Below are positions 12,439 to 22,638 of a stretch of DNA of 64,000 bases, in pieces (within the stretch, counting starts at the first letter, position 1; each line of letters opens with the position of its first letter). The translations under genes and the position numbers were made by a program. The notes under the pieces are model-generated. The model saw only the letters and a list, made by a program, of their open reading frames with translations, searched no databases and was not told where the DNA came from. This DNA is from Ehretia macrophylla. Taxonomy: Eukaryota; Streptophyta; Magnoliopsida; Boraginales; Ehretiaceae. The stretch lies in NCBI GenBank assembly GCA_037974665.1, contig CM075770.1, positions 97,088,850 to 97,152,849 of the forward strand, in the 5' to 3' direction.

Positions 12439-12879
12439 CCTACACACTAGATCACACAAAAACACATACACCACAGGCACGATTACATACATATAACATA
12501 CTACACACACGCACATAACACACACCATATACTCACACAACAAGGAATGGCTAGGTTTGGGTTTGGGAGGGATGCTGAGGGTGGGGGGTAAGGTTTGGGT
12601 TACTGCGAGGGGTGGATGCCGAGGGTGAGGTGGCTGGGTTTGGGGGTTAAGGGTGATGTAGGTCTAGGTGGGGGAAAGGCTTTCCAGGTTTGTGGGTGTG
12701 TATGTGTATATTTTTATGGTTTTGTGGAAGAACGAAAAAGGAAGGAAAAATAATATGAAAAAGGAAAAAGAATAGAAGTTTATTTTTAGTGTAAATGGTA
12801 AGGGAAAAATAGTGATTTTATAGAATATAGGGTATGAGTCACATATATAAAAGTGGAGGGGGTCTCGCCAAAAATACCT
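11911..12879. mobile_element. Mutator-type MITE, 969 bp
   Basis: The ends form long imperfect TIRs. The left starts AGGGAATTTTTGG and the right, inverted, starts AGGTATTTTTGG; both continue through CCCCCTCCA and TATATGTGACTCA. Flanks ATTTATGCA and ATTTATATA are a 9-bp target duplication with two differences, the size typical of Mutator-like elements. The interior is low-complexity (CCACCA-rich, then GGTTTGGG-rich) with no transposase, so it is non-autonomous. Confidence 0.75.
12381..12438. repeat. (CA)n(TA)n compound microsatellite
   Basis: About 30 bases of CA repeat run directly into about 28 bases of TA repeat inside the MITE interior. Confidence 0.95.
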
Positions 12880-12926
12880 ATTTATATAGTGATACATCCT
12901 CTTTCTTGTAAATACATTTTGTAAAG

Positions 12927-13069
12927 GGGAAACACTTAAAAAAGTCGGAATGACCGGTTAGTCTAACTTTTTTACTCACAATGCATGGTCCCTACATGTA
13001 TTTGGCATCAATGTTTTGTGTGTAAAAAGCCAGACTGACCGGTCAGTCTGACTTTTTTAAGAGTTTCTC
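12927..13069. mobile_element. Short Mutator-type MITE with perfect 9-bp duplication
   Basis: The 143-bp element folds into one stem. The left arm (GGGAAACACTTAAAAAAGTC, then GACCGGTTAGTCT) pairs with the right arm (GACCGGTCAGTCTGAC, then TTAAGAGTTTCTC). It is flanked on both sides by TTTGTAAAG (12918-12926 and 13070-13078), an exact 9-bp target duplication, so insertion was probably recent. It has no coding capacity. Confidence 0.85.
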
Positions 13070-13687
13070 TTTGTAAAGTTATCAATTTTGTTAAAAACGA
13101 TGTAAGTGTATTAGCCAAATTGCGAATATAAGCATATCTAGATCCATCTCTTTCAGATTTTAAGAGGCCAAATGTTTTGTTTAGTTTTAATAGTTAAGAG
13201 TTCTCAAGGATTAATTTCATTATGAAATAAATGTATTATCTCTTATTTTTCTCGGAAATTATAGAAGAATAGGTTAACCGAAGGGGATGTCACATTCTAA
13301 AATCCTATGTTTTACTTGTGTTTTCTTCTTTGTTTAATGGAAGTGGGGGCTACGTGCTTTTTTCGAAATTTCGCAAACTTTAATGAATTTGAACAAAAGT
13401 GACACTGTAAAGATATGGTAAGTCTAACTATGATTTTGAGTAAATCCTTTTTATATCTTATAGTTGAATCAAAATTCCTTAATTTTAGGTACACAATATA
13501 CACTGGCGGCCTTATTTCAAAAAGGAAAACATATAAGCCATTACCCGAATCCGTTTTGGTCAAAAATTAACCAAATTCAGTACCATGATTTTAGCGTCTT
13601 GACTCCTTAGCCTAAACCTCAATCCCCCACGTGATATTCAACAACCAGCGCTGCTCTCTCTTCTCTATCTCCCTCTCTCTATCTCTG

Positions 13688-13726
13688 ATGGAAATTCTCC
13701 CATTGCTGGCTTTCAAGGTCCGGTAA
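13688..13726 (+). promoter_or_regulatory. Upstream ORF overlapping the MIZ1-like start codon
   Basis: A 12-codon frame (MEILPLLAFKVR, then TAA) precedes the main gene. Its stop TAA shares its last A with the main ATG, giving TAATG. If the transcript begins upstream, ribosomes ending here could reinitiate at the main start. A CT-rich block (about 13653-13686) just upstream looks like 5' UTR, which supports the uORF being transcribed. Confidence 0.5.
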
Positions 13727-14457
13727 TGGGGGAACGCGGGCCAAGCACCAGCTCCTCATCATCCTCAAACGCACCTCCTCCTCCTTCTCCAGCTCCATTA
13801 ACTCTTGTTCAGCCTACATCCAAGAAAAAAAACAAGCCCAGGAAGGTATTTCGCGTCTTCCGATCCGTTTTCCGATCATTTCCCATAATCACACCCGCTT
13901 GCAAGCTTCCTTCTCTCCCTGGAGGCGGTTTGACAGGCGAAGGTCGCACCGTTTCTGGCTCACGTCTCAATGTAACTGGCACGTTGTTCGGATATCGTAA
14001 AGGACGTGTAAGTTTTTCCATACAAGAGAACCCTAAGACCATGCCCACGTTGGTTGTAGAGTTGGCCATGCAAACCCTCGGTTTACAAAAAGAAATGAGC
14101 CTTGGCATGGTTAGGATCGCTTTGGAATGCGAAAAACGGGCTGATAAGGACAAGACGAAGCTTCTGGAGGAGCCATTATGGACAATGTATGTCAATGGGA
14201 AGAAGAGCGGTTATGGTGTCAAGAGGGATGCCACGGAAGAGGATTTGTATGTCATGGAAATCCTCAAGGCCGTGTCGATGGGCGCCGGAGTCATGCCCGG
14301 AAAATCTGAGGTCGAAGGACCGGACGGGGAAATGGCATATGTGCGAGCACATTTCGAACATGTCGTGGGATCAAAAGACTCGGAGACATTTTACATGTTG
14401 AGCCCTCATGGGAACAATAGTGGACCTGAATTGAGTATTTTCTTCGTAAGGATTTGA
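13726..14457 (+). CDS. MIZU-KUSSEI 1-like protein (DUF617)
   Basis: This is an intact single-exon frame of 243 residues. The N-terminus is low-complexity (poly-Ser, then Pro-rich, residues 7-24), followed by a basic segment (TSKKKNKPRKVFRVFRSVFR). The DUF617 domain runs from about residue 77 to the end, with the family hallmarks VTGTLFGYRKGRVSFSIQE, LWTMYVNGKKSGYG, ILKAVSMGAGVMPG, YVRAHFEHVVGSKDSETFYM and the C-terminal ELSIFFVR. Arabidopsis MIZ1, the founding member, is an ER-associated protein needed for root hydrotropism. Other paralogues are mostly uncharacterised, so the exact role here is unknown. The length is a little short of the usual 230-300 residues but complete. Single-exon structure is typical of the family. 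The gene is clean of transposons, although MITEs end about 650 bases upstream. Confidence 0.95.
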   Translation: MGERGPSTSSSSSSNAPPPPSPAPLTLVQPTSKKKNKPRKVFRVFRSVFRSFPIITPACKLPSLPGGGLTGEGRTVSGSRLNVTGTLFGYRKGRVSFSIQENPKTMPTLVVELAMQTLGLQKEMSLGMVRIALECEKRADKDKTKLLEEPLWTMYVNGKKSGYGVKRDATEEDLYVMEILKAVSMGAGVMPGKSEVEGPDGEMAYVRAHFEHVVGSKDSETFYMLSPHGNNSGPELSIFFVRI

Positions 14458-15522
14458 TATTATTTCGGTCCTATTCGCATTAAATTTCCTTATTTCATTT
14501 ACAGTATTTCTTTTCATTTTACATTTTTAAAGTGAGTAGTATCAGTAGACATTTATATAGGTCAGGAGACGTATGATGGGTAGGTCTACCATTAAATGCT
14601 TAGAACGACTAACAAGGTGTATTGAAAGAGACAGACAGGGCTAATTTGTTATTAATCTGTTCAGATTCAGTTGAGTTGTACGTATTTATTTCATGTCAAT
14701 TTCTTTTCATTAATTATCCTAATTGCATTGCTATTTAATCCTGGAATATGTCTGAGAAGGTGAATTTATAAATGATTAGAACGGCCAACAAGGTGTATTT
14801 ATTTTCAAATATTCTATGTCTATTTGCTTGTCAGTTTCTTCTCTCAGCTTGAGTTGAAAACATGCTTATTCCGTAAGCATTGCTGCAATGGAAACTGTAA
14901 TGAGTTTTTCTGTAGTTTTAATTTGTGACATGGGAAAATCTTCAAAGATAAGTTCAAGAAGATGCATGAGATATGGAAAGAAGTTTTGAAGAGATATAGG
15001 AAGGATGCGGCTTAATTTCTTCAATTTGTTGCGATAATTCTTTCAAGATAAATGCATTATTAACACGGATATGATCTCAATCCAGATCACTAATTAAGAA
15101 GTGAAAAAGCATATATATTGACAAATACAAAAATTCTTAATTTATTATGAGTGTCTTCCGGACTGCTATTTAGGATGTAAAATTTCTATTGTTTTGCTGC
15201 TAGGGCCAATGGACATGTAAAGTACTTATGCTAATTTAATGGCACTATAATGAGATACTATATTTCTGTTATTTGACTCCATAGATATCGAGCTCCACTG
15301 ATAAGACCTAGCTTTTAAGCAGCATTGCCTAATATATACTCAAGAGTCAAGACCTATAGGATCACTAAAAGATTGTAGCGAGCAGTGAGCAATTGCATAA
15401 AGCTTTATTGAGTTCATTGTGCGTACAAAGATATACATACCCTATGTGGGCAATTCAAATACAACAAAAGACCTATAAACTAGGCGATAATATCTGGAAG
15501 TTACAAACAATAATCTAAAGTG
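14458..15522. other. Intergenic region downstream of the MIZ1-like gene
   Basis: AT-rich sequence contains the presumed 3' UTR of the DUF617 gene. The pair of similar phrases AACGACTAACAAGGTGTATT and AACGGCCAACAAGGTGTATT at about 14603 and 14780 is the only repeat I noticed. No frame or RNA gene was recognised. The last 150 bases probably belong to the 3' end of the minus-strand copia element. Confidence 0.5.
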
Positions 15523-16149
15523 TTAATGCGATAAGAATGAGACACAAGATGGATATGATAGGCATGTGCTATGTCTTGATATGCCCCGCAAGATGGTTGA
15601 CCTGAAACTGGATAATTTGGACTTGGATAGGGACTTGGTGAGAGAATCTTCGCAGGCTAATGCGAGGTAGGAGCATGCAACACTTTGAGAGCACCAGCCA
15701 TCACTTAATCTCAAACAAAATGATAATCCAAGGGGAATGTGCTTCATCTATGGGTGGAAAGTTGGATTCGTGCACAAGAACATAGTACCCAAATTGTCAC
15801 ATTGAACCACGGGAGGTTGTTGAAGTTTAAGGCCAAGCTTATGCAGAAAATTATTAACCCAAGTTTCAGCACTAGCAGAAGCAACAGCGCGATACTCGAC
15901 TTTCGTGGAGGACCTTGCAACCGTGTGTTGCTTCTTTGAGCACCAAGAAATGGGGTTGTCCCCCAGACACAAAACGTATGCTACTGTAGATGTATAATCG
16001 TCCTTGTTGCCAACCCAGTCGGCATTTGAATAAGCACGAAGTCTGATAGGTTGATTGCGCCAAAGAAATAATCCATAATGCAAAGTTCTCTTAAGAGAAC
16101 GCAACAACCTCTTTGTTGTTGTCCAGTGGGTGTCACGCGGTGCATGCAT
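15523..16149 (-). pseudogene. Copia RNase H fragment
   Basis: The minus-strand frame has Ty1/copia RNase H landmarks: RLRAYSNADWVGNKDDYTS, SWCSKKQHTVARSSTKVEYR and VVQCDNLG. After a frame change at about 15748 the C-terminal part continues with a LTKSLSKSK motif, related to the usual ADILTK...F ending. Residues equivalent to the catalytic D (ADW), E (VEYRA) and D (CDN) are still visible. Only the last part of pol remains. The element is oriented opposite to the copia pieces that follow from 16330. Confidence 0.85.
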
Positions 16150-16542
16150 AAATTATGCCTGGAAATTAATAGTCTAAGCGATGATTGACCTAGTAAGAAG
16201 CAAAAATTGGAGACTACCCTCTATTAGGGAAGAGTCCTCATGTGACATTCTAAACAAGACATTCTAAACAAACCTGCAGATTAATAGATTGATAGGCTTT
16301 GGCAATCCCGTGCTTTAGGGATAAGTTGATGAGTGCATCAGTTTGTATTTATTTGTATCTACCTCATTCTTATCACTAGTTCTCTATCTTGTTGTATCAA
16401 ACTATATATACATCAAAGCAGTGCAATATATGAGTGCCTTTTCTCATATATCAGCTCGTGTTTCTCTTTTATGGTATACAGAGCATACTACCTCATACGA
16501 TGTGAATTTTTTTATTTTCTTCCACTCTATTGCTTTCTCTTC

Positions 16543-17574
16543 ATGGCTTCTATTTCAGCAGAAACCTCAACCTTTTCGGATGCACCTACTTCTCCTGATC
16601 CACCAATGTCGTAATTGGAGATGGCACAAGTTTGGGTATCTCTCATGTTGTACGTGCCACCCTCACTTCCCCATCTCGCTCCTTTGATCTTCATAATGTT
16701 CTTTGTGTTCCTGAAATCCATAAAAACTTAGTCTCAGTCAATCAATTATGTCGTTCTAATAATGTTTCGATAGAATTTAACCCAACTTCTTTTTCTATGA
16801 AGGACATCACAGGGGCACAACTCGCAACGGGCAGGAGCAGGAATAATGTACGAATGGCCTGATGGTGATGCAATCTCCTTCAATAAACAATCCAATGTTA
16901 GCTATTAAAGTGTCTATTCTAACGTGGCATGATCGGCTTGGTCATCCCTTGACCAAAATAATAAGTCTGTTTAGTTGCGAATAAATGTATTCCTCTAGTT
17001 TCCCCCTCTAGTGCTTCATTTTGTAATTCTTGAAATAGTAATAAAAGTCACAAATTGCTGTTTGGCATTTCCACCATGAAAAGTAGTTGTCCTTGGGAGC
17101 TTATCTTTACAGATGTTTAGGGCCCATTCCTAGTTAGATTGATGGATGGTTTTTCATATATTTTTTGTTTGTCAACAATTTCACAAAATTTACATGGCTT
17201 TTTCCACCGTGTTTTAAATCTGACGTTTTTCAAATTTTCACTCAATTTAAAACTATAGCTGAGAAACAATTTATTCAGATGGTAGGACGGAATATAAAGG
17301 TTTAAAATCACTCTTTGCGCATTTTGGGATTCAGCACCTCATATCCCCTCCTTATATCCCTGAACGCGTTGCTCCAGCAGAACGACAATGACATAGATAC
17401 ATGTTGAAACTGGTCTCACTTTGCTCCATCGTGCTTCACTTCCACTCTCTATTTGGTCTTTTGCCTTTCAAACCACAGTCTATTTAATAAATCGCCTCCC
17501 AACTTCTATTCTTAATGGAAAATCACCTTTTGAATGCCTCTTTCAAACGACTCTGAATTATTTGAATCTTCGCA
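16543..17574 (+). pseudogene. Copia gag remnant, pre-integrase and integrase fragment
   Basis: Spread over several frames are pre-integrase motifs (SFDLHNVLCVPEIHKNLVSV, then the WHDRLGHP zinc-finger segment) and integrase core sequence (ELIFTDV, MDGFSYYLFFVNNFTKFTW). The end region (LLHRASLPLSIWSFAFQT, VYLINRLPTSILNGKSPFE) is intact in one frame. Multiple stops and frameshifts make it non-functional. The frame is broken off after FQTTLNYLNLR by the gypsy LTR insertion. Confidence 0.8.
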
Positions 17575-19938
17575 TGTCACGAACCCAATTTTCAATCGCT
17601 AAAATGGCATCTGATACCACAAAAGAGGAACAAGATTCAAACTTATATTTACCTCATCAACTTGGGATCGTGATGCCACGAGGTTAGAAAGATCACTCCG
17701 CCTAAATCCGTTAAGGCACAAGACAATAGACCGAGCACTATTGACCATAAAATAAAACATCAAACTATGTATTACATCAATTCTAGTAACACACATTATA
17801 CACATCAAACTATGTATTACATCAATTCTAGTAACACACATTATAGAAATTTCATCACTAATAGATAATATTACAATCACCAAGTACAAATTTACAAGAC
17901 CTGGATTCACTAAGTTACTTCACACAGGTCTAACTACTATAACTAGGCCTCAAAAGAGTAATATATCAAGTTAGTACATAGTTAGGTATCCACAAGATTA
18001 ATACATTACATCAAATAAATCGCATGCCTAGCTCATTCTATTACAACAAAAGGTTAACTAACATGAGCAATTGCTCTCAAGATCCAGCCCCGAACAATCT
18101 GTAATGATAGAGAAAATGGTGAGTTACACTAGCTCAATGAGGGATAAAGGGAAGGGGGTTTTCACAAAGGTTTTATCTCTTCGTAAATAGTTTGATAAAA
18201 TATGTCATGCACATAAGAATATGCTGATGATAATGACAAAAACATTTAATAACATTTGTGTAACCTTTCGCTTCCAATATATCATTAGATCCCGCCCGTA
18301 GGAGGATCAATGGGTCTTAGTAAGAGAAGAAGTGAATAAGAACGCACAGATATGATCATAACAAGAACATACTATATCAATCGTATAACCTTTCTCTTCC
18401 AAGATACCATTGGGTCCCGACCCGAAGGAGGATGTCCCGATCCGTAGGAGGATCAATGGGTCTTAGAAGAGAAGGAATTAATACCTTGGCATGCGAGATA
18501 TACCGGGAAGCCCTACCTTTACCTAGAGGCCTCGTTACTACCTCAGTAGGTGAGATATAACGGTAACCCTGTCGCTACCCGGAGGCCTCGTTACTACCGC
18601 AATCAACAATGGTTACAACCTTGATAAAAATATATATATTTACCCAACTCTCGAAGGGACGTCACCAAGTGAGAGATGGACTAGGATAGCAACAAGTAGG
18701 TTGATTCTGTCACAACAGTAATGGTAATAATATAGCAAGTATAATATGTAAACCTCTTGCAACAGTAAACATTTATTCAATGGCATAACAAGAAAACATT
18801 TAATAATCATGCATAGATGACATTCATATTGCCTTACGTAGTGCCAAGTATCAAGCTAGTGTAGAATATCAGTAGACCTCATGAAACAACAAGAAAATTA
18901 CAACCAAGCAAAAACCTACAAAGGGACAACAAGAAAATACAAGCAAACAGCAAGAAAATACGAACAAACACCAAGAAAATACAACCACACATGGGGATCT
19001 GGATGAGGTCAGCCGGATGAGACCTCAACTAGTCCCCTCATCCGGTCCAAAGCTTTTTAATTGGACAAGGCCATCCAGATGAGGTCTCATCCGATTCCAA
19101 GCAGTAGCACCGGACAAGGCCATCCGGATGAGACCTCATCTGGACCTTCACCCGGTGTCCAACCTGCTCAATATCTGCTCTGCCCTTCACCTACTTATTG
19201 TCCTTAGATTAAGCTTATCTAAACATCTCTATACCTCAGAGATTTGTTAGACAACGAACATAAATGCAACACATGTGAATAAGCAATAAAGAAACCTAGA
19301 TCCAACACTTTACAGAATCAGCTCAACTCCAATATAATCATGCTCAGCAAATATATAACACTTAACTCAGATATGATCTTTTCAAAACTTTTAGAAAACA
19401 TCCCTCACCTTAGTAGAAGCAATGATAAGCAAGATGATCGTGGAGAAAGCTAGGAAATGCTAGAATGAAAATGCCTGAAATCTCTCTTCTCTTTCTTCTT
19501 CCTTTCTTCTTTTTTCTCTTTTCTCTTCTAGCTCAGATGTGTGAGTGTGTGTAAAGTGTATGATGATCGTGTGTTGTATGTGTATTGTGTGTTTTAGCTT
19601 TGTTAGGTAAGATTTTTTGCTATGTTGTCCAAATGACTAGAGTGCCCTTGAACTAAAAGTTCATTCTCTTGCCTGCCATGTTGTCCCATTCTAATTGCTT
19701 TGGTTCTAACTTAATTATTCTAGTTACTATTACATGTATTAGAATCTAATTACGTATACATCCTCTAGATTACTCAAATGCACGTTAAACGATAAAATGC
19801 ACGTAAAATGATGTAAATGTTTATAAAACTATGTAAATGCACTTAGTAGCTCATGAATGCAAATAAGAATATACAAATGCACGTTAAATGTTTATAAACT
19901 CATAGAAATAAATGTATGAACGTGTACGAGGCTTCACA
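17575..19938 (-). mobile_element. Solo gypsy LTR inserted in copia integrase
   Basis: The 2364-bp insertion starts TGTCACGAACCC and ends TTCACA. On the minus strand it begins TGTGAAGCCTCGTACACG. It is flanked by TCGCA (17570-17574) and TCACA (19939-19943), a 5-bp target duplication with one change, and removing it rejoins the copia integrase reading. It contains the CTCATTGAGCTAG...TGTAACTCACC block (minus strand) also seen in the other gypsy LTRs here. No gag or pol is present, so it is a solo LTR. Inside are repeated GATGAGACCTCATCCGG segments (about 19000-19160) and two copies of a GGAGGATCAATGGGTCTTAG block (about 18300 and 18440). Confidence 0.8.
17757..17845. repeat. Tandem duplication, 45-bp unit, two copies
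   Basis: The unit starting ACATCAAACTATGTATTAC occurs twice in a row with no visible differences except at its last base, inside the solo LTR. Confidence 0.95.
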
Positions 19939-19943
19939 TCACA

Positions 19944-21194
19944 CGTTAGGATGCTTATGCTATCTATGGTTACGTCCTTATGTGCAACATAAATTAGAAC
20001 CTCGCTTGAGACCATGCATATTCTTGGGTTACTCTAATGTTCATGAGTCGTATATATGCCTTGATCCTCACACATATAAACTTTTTTACTTTCGTCACGT
20101 TGAGTTTGTTGAGGATAAGTTTCCCTCACTCACTCAACTTTATAGTGAATCTCAATTGTTTGAGTCTACAATCTACTATTGGTTATCTCTCTCAGCCTCA
20201 TTCAATGACTTATATGCCAAGCCCGATGACAATCCACTTAATTCTACTGCGCCACTCGTTTCCTCTATTCCTTGTAGCAGGTCTCAACTCACTACTCAAT
20301 CACAACAACTTCCATCTCATGAAACATCTCTCTTCCTCCCTCATTGGCCCACGCAAACCATTCATCATCTCTAGTTCAATTGACTCATACGTCACCCATG
20401 GTTTCTCCCTCATTTCTATCCGCCGCCTCTTCACAATCTCCACAACAATCTTCTCCTGTGTTGCCTAATTCTCCCTCCTCGTAGCACTCTGCTGACCCAT
20501 CGGTATCGTCACAAAATACTACCCTTGAAAACATACGAGAACTGCCCTTGGTTCCAATCCAACAAGCTACTCAATCGACTCATCACATGCAAACCAGGTC
20601 CAAAGTTAATATTTGCTGTCCGAAATATTTTTATACGTTAACAGCTATTAAAACTTTTGATGATTCTATGCTTGAGCCTAGAACAGTCAAACAAGCACTT
20701 AAATATGAGAAATGGACAACTGCAATGATTGATAAATTGGATGCTCTTAGGCGTAATCAAACTTGGTCTTTGGTGCCTTGGTGGCTTGATTATAATGTGG
20801 TGGGATGCAAATGGGTGTTTTAAATTAAAAGGAACCCTGATAGTAGTGTTGATCGTTTCAAGGCTTGGCTTGTGGTGAGAAGATTTAATCAACGTCCTGG
20901 GTTGGATTATAATCAAACATTTAGTCTAGTTATGAAAACTTCAGCTATTCGTATGGTCCTATCTATTACAGTTTCTAGGGGTTGGTTTATACATCAACTA
21001 GATGTAAATAATGTATTTTTACATGGTTATTTGGAGGAAACTGTATATATGTCACAGCCCCCAGGGTTCGTTGATGCGAGTCATCCAGATTATGTGTGTC
21101 GCTTGCATAAGTCCTTGTATGGGCTAAAATAGGGGCCCAGAGCTTGGTTTCATAAGCTCTGAAAGTTCATTGTGTCACTTGGCTTCTTCAATAC
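19944..21194 (+). pseudogene. Copia integrase end and reverse transcriptase fragment
   Basis: It begins with the conserved integrase-end motif LGCLCYLWLRPY and CIFLGYSN, then a Ser-rich linker, then RT (QALKYEKWTTAMIDKLDAL, NQTWSLVPWW, LDYNQTFSLVMKTSAIRMVL, IHQLDVNNVFLHGYLEE, VYMSQPPGF). Stops include TAA after CKWVF and TAG in LYGLK*GPRAW, where the family has LYGLKQ. The RT active-site YVDD segment is missing, because the sequence is cut at about 21195 after SLGFFNTRY. Confidence 0.88.
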
Positions 21195-21420
21195 TCGCTA
21201 CAAAAAATTAAGAAATAGGCAGCAATTTTATTTCTCATAGGCGGCGGTTATATCCGTGGCGGTTTATTAAACCGCCACAAATTATCATGCCACTAATACT
21301 ATAGGCAGTGGTAATCGCTGCCTATAAGTTATAGTAGCGGCAGTTCATTGTAAAAGTTTTATATGGGACTATAGGTTGCGGTTTTGGCCTTTTGCCTTTT
21401 TTTTGCTTTTAATTTTATTG
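21195..21420. mobile_element. CACTA-type transposon end
   Basis: The edge CGCTACAAAAAATTAAG resembles the plant CACTA terminus CACTACAAAAAA. It is followed by subterminal units such as GGCGGCGGTT, GTGGCGGTTTATTAAACCGCCAC and GGCAGTGGTAATCGCTGCC, partly palindromic. It interrupts copia RT. I could not find a matching right end, so the extent is open. Confidence 0.5.
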
Positions 21421-22064
21421 TACTATTTCACTTCAAATACCCCCTTAATTATAGACATAGACATCATAAGCACAACTCATAAAAAATACACACTTCCAAA
21501 ATATTAAATGCTTGAAACATTGTATAACAATATTGCTACAAAAACTATAAGAGTTGGTTTACAAATCCACTAAATTGAAATTTAGAAAAATGAAGCAGTA
21601 ACAACGATGAAAAAATGTCTAAACATAGTTATCCCCAGAATATAATACATGAAGTTCATTATGTTATCCTCAATTGAATTCTCCAAATCAACTTCTTCTC
21701 TCATCCCTATATTTCCCACCTCTTCAATGTCATCACTACTAGTCTCCTCATTTTCACAGCCAAGCTTAGTGTATATGTTCAACAAGTAGTTTATCCTCGT
21801 TCAATCACCTAAATCAAAGACATGTTAGTAACACGTACAACATGAAACAACAAACCTTGTTGAACCTCTTTTAAAAAGTCCAAAAATATCAACATGACAA
21901 CAGACAAACTTTCAAATCCAAAATAGACATGGTAGTAAGGGATAACTATCATAAAACAATCAAGAAGATCAATTGAAAGACTACATCAACATTCATGTAC
22001 AAAATAGTCATATAAATCTTGTCAACCCTCAAAACTAAATAAGAATATGTTATGGTCGTGGACA
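21421..22064. other. AT-rich sequence, probably transposon interior
   Basis: No recognised domain is present. It lies between the CACTA-type end and the TRIM and is probably interior of the CACTA-type element. Confidence 0.35.
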
Positions 22065-22069
22065 TATTC

Positions 22070-22633
22070 TGTAACGCCCTGAACCCAACTCTTACGCCTA
22101 CACAAGGATACCCTCTGGGACTTAGGCCCAAGCGAGCACCGAGGCCATGGCGAGCAGGCCTAGAAACGCACTATGCAAGTATTGTCTGCTTTGAGGCCCA
22201 TACTTCTCACGGATTTGTCGCCTCCCAGCCACTGCTAAGAAAACGTGCGTGCACGAATATTCGGGACTTCCCAATATATTCAATAGCCTAGAACCCTCCG
22301 CGTCCAATGTGGGATATTACATCCGCCCCCCTTTGGGGACCCAGCGTCCTCGTTGGCACAACGAACAAGCGGCTCTGATACCACTGTAACGCCCTGAACC
22401 CAACTCCCACACCTACAGGATACCCCCTGGGACTTAGGCCCAAGTGAGCACCGAGGCTATGATGAGCAGGCCCAGAAACACATTATGCACGTATTGTCCA
22501 CTTTGGAGCCTATACTCCTCACGGTTTTGTCGCCTTCCAGCCATTGCTAGGAAAATGCGCATGCACGAATATTCGGGACTTCCCAATATATTCAATAACC
22601 CAGAGACCTCCGCGTCCGATGTGGGATATTACA
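22070..22633 (-). mobile_element. TRIM-type miniature LTR retrotransposon, 564 bp
   Basis: Two near-identical direct repeats (22070-22321 and 22385-22633, about 250 bp each), both starting TGTAACGCCCTGAACCCAAC and ending GTGGGATATTACA, enclose only 63 bases. Read on the minus strand, the interior begins with TGGTATCAGAGC, the initiator tRNA-Met primer site, directly after the LTR, and ends with an AAAGGGGGGCGG polypurine tract directly before the other LTR. The flanks TATTC and TCTTC (22065-22069, 22634-22638) fit a 5-bp duplication with one change. It has no coding capacity, so it must be mobilised in trans. Confidence 0.9.
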
Positions 22634-22638
22634 TCTTC

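Larger units (their letters stand above)
16330..21194 (+). mobile_element. Decayed Ale-like copia retrotransposon, interrupted
   Basis: LTR-like sequence leads to a primer-site remnant (TGGTATACAGAGC, near 16472) and a gag-like start at 16543 (MASISAETSTF). Most of gag is deleted, and the sequence passes at about 16615 into the gag-pre-integrase region (LHNVLCVPEIHKNLVSVNQ), then integrase (to 17574). A solo gypsy LTR interrupts at 17575-19938. Integrase end and reverse transcriptase resume at 19944 and stop at a CACTA-type insertion at 21195. RNase H and the 3' LTR are not found downstream. Confidence 0.8.

Noticed and set aside
13809-14401. Frames on both strands overlapping the MIZ1-like gene
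   Set aside because: They are shadows of the DUF617 frame and show no independent motif.
17757-17845. Possible CRISPR-like repeat
   Set aside because: There are only two directly adjacent copies with no spacers, in plant nuclear DNA. It is a simple tandem duplication.
22070-22633. Cassandra-type TRIM
   Set aside because: No 5S-rRNA-like promoter sequence was recognised in the LTR, so I leave the TRIM unnamed.
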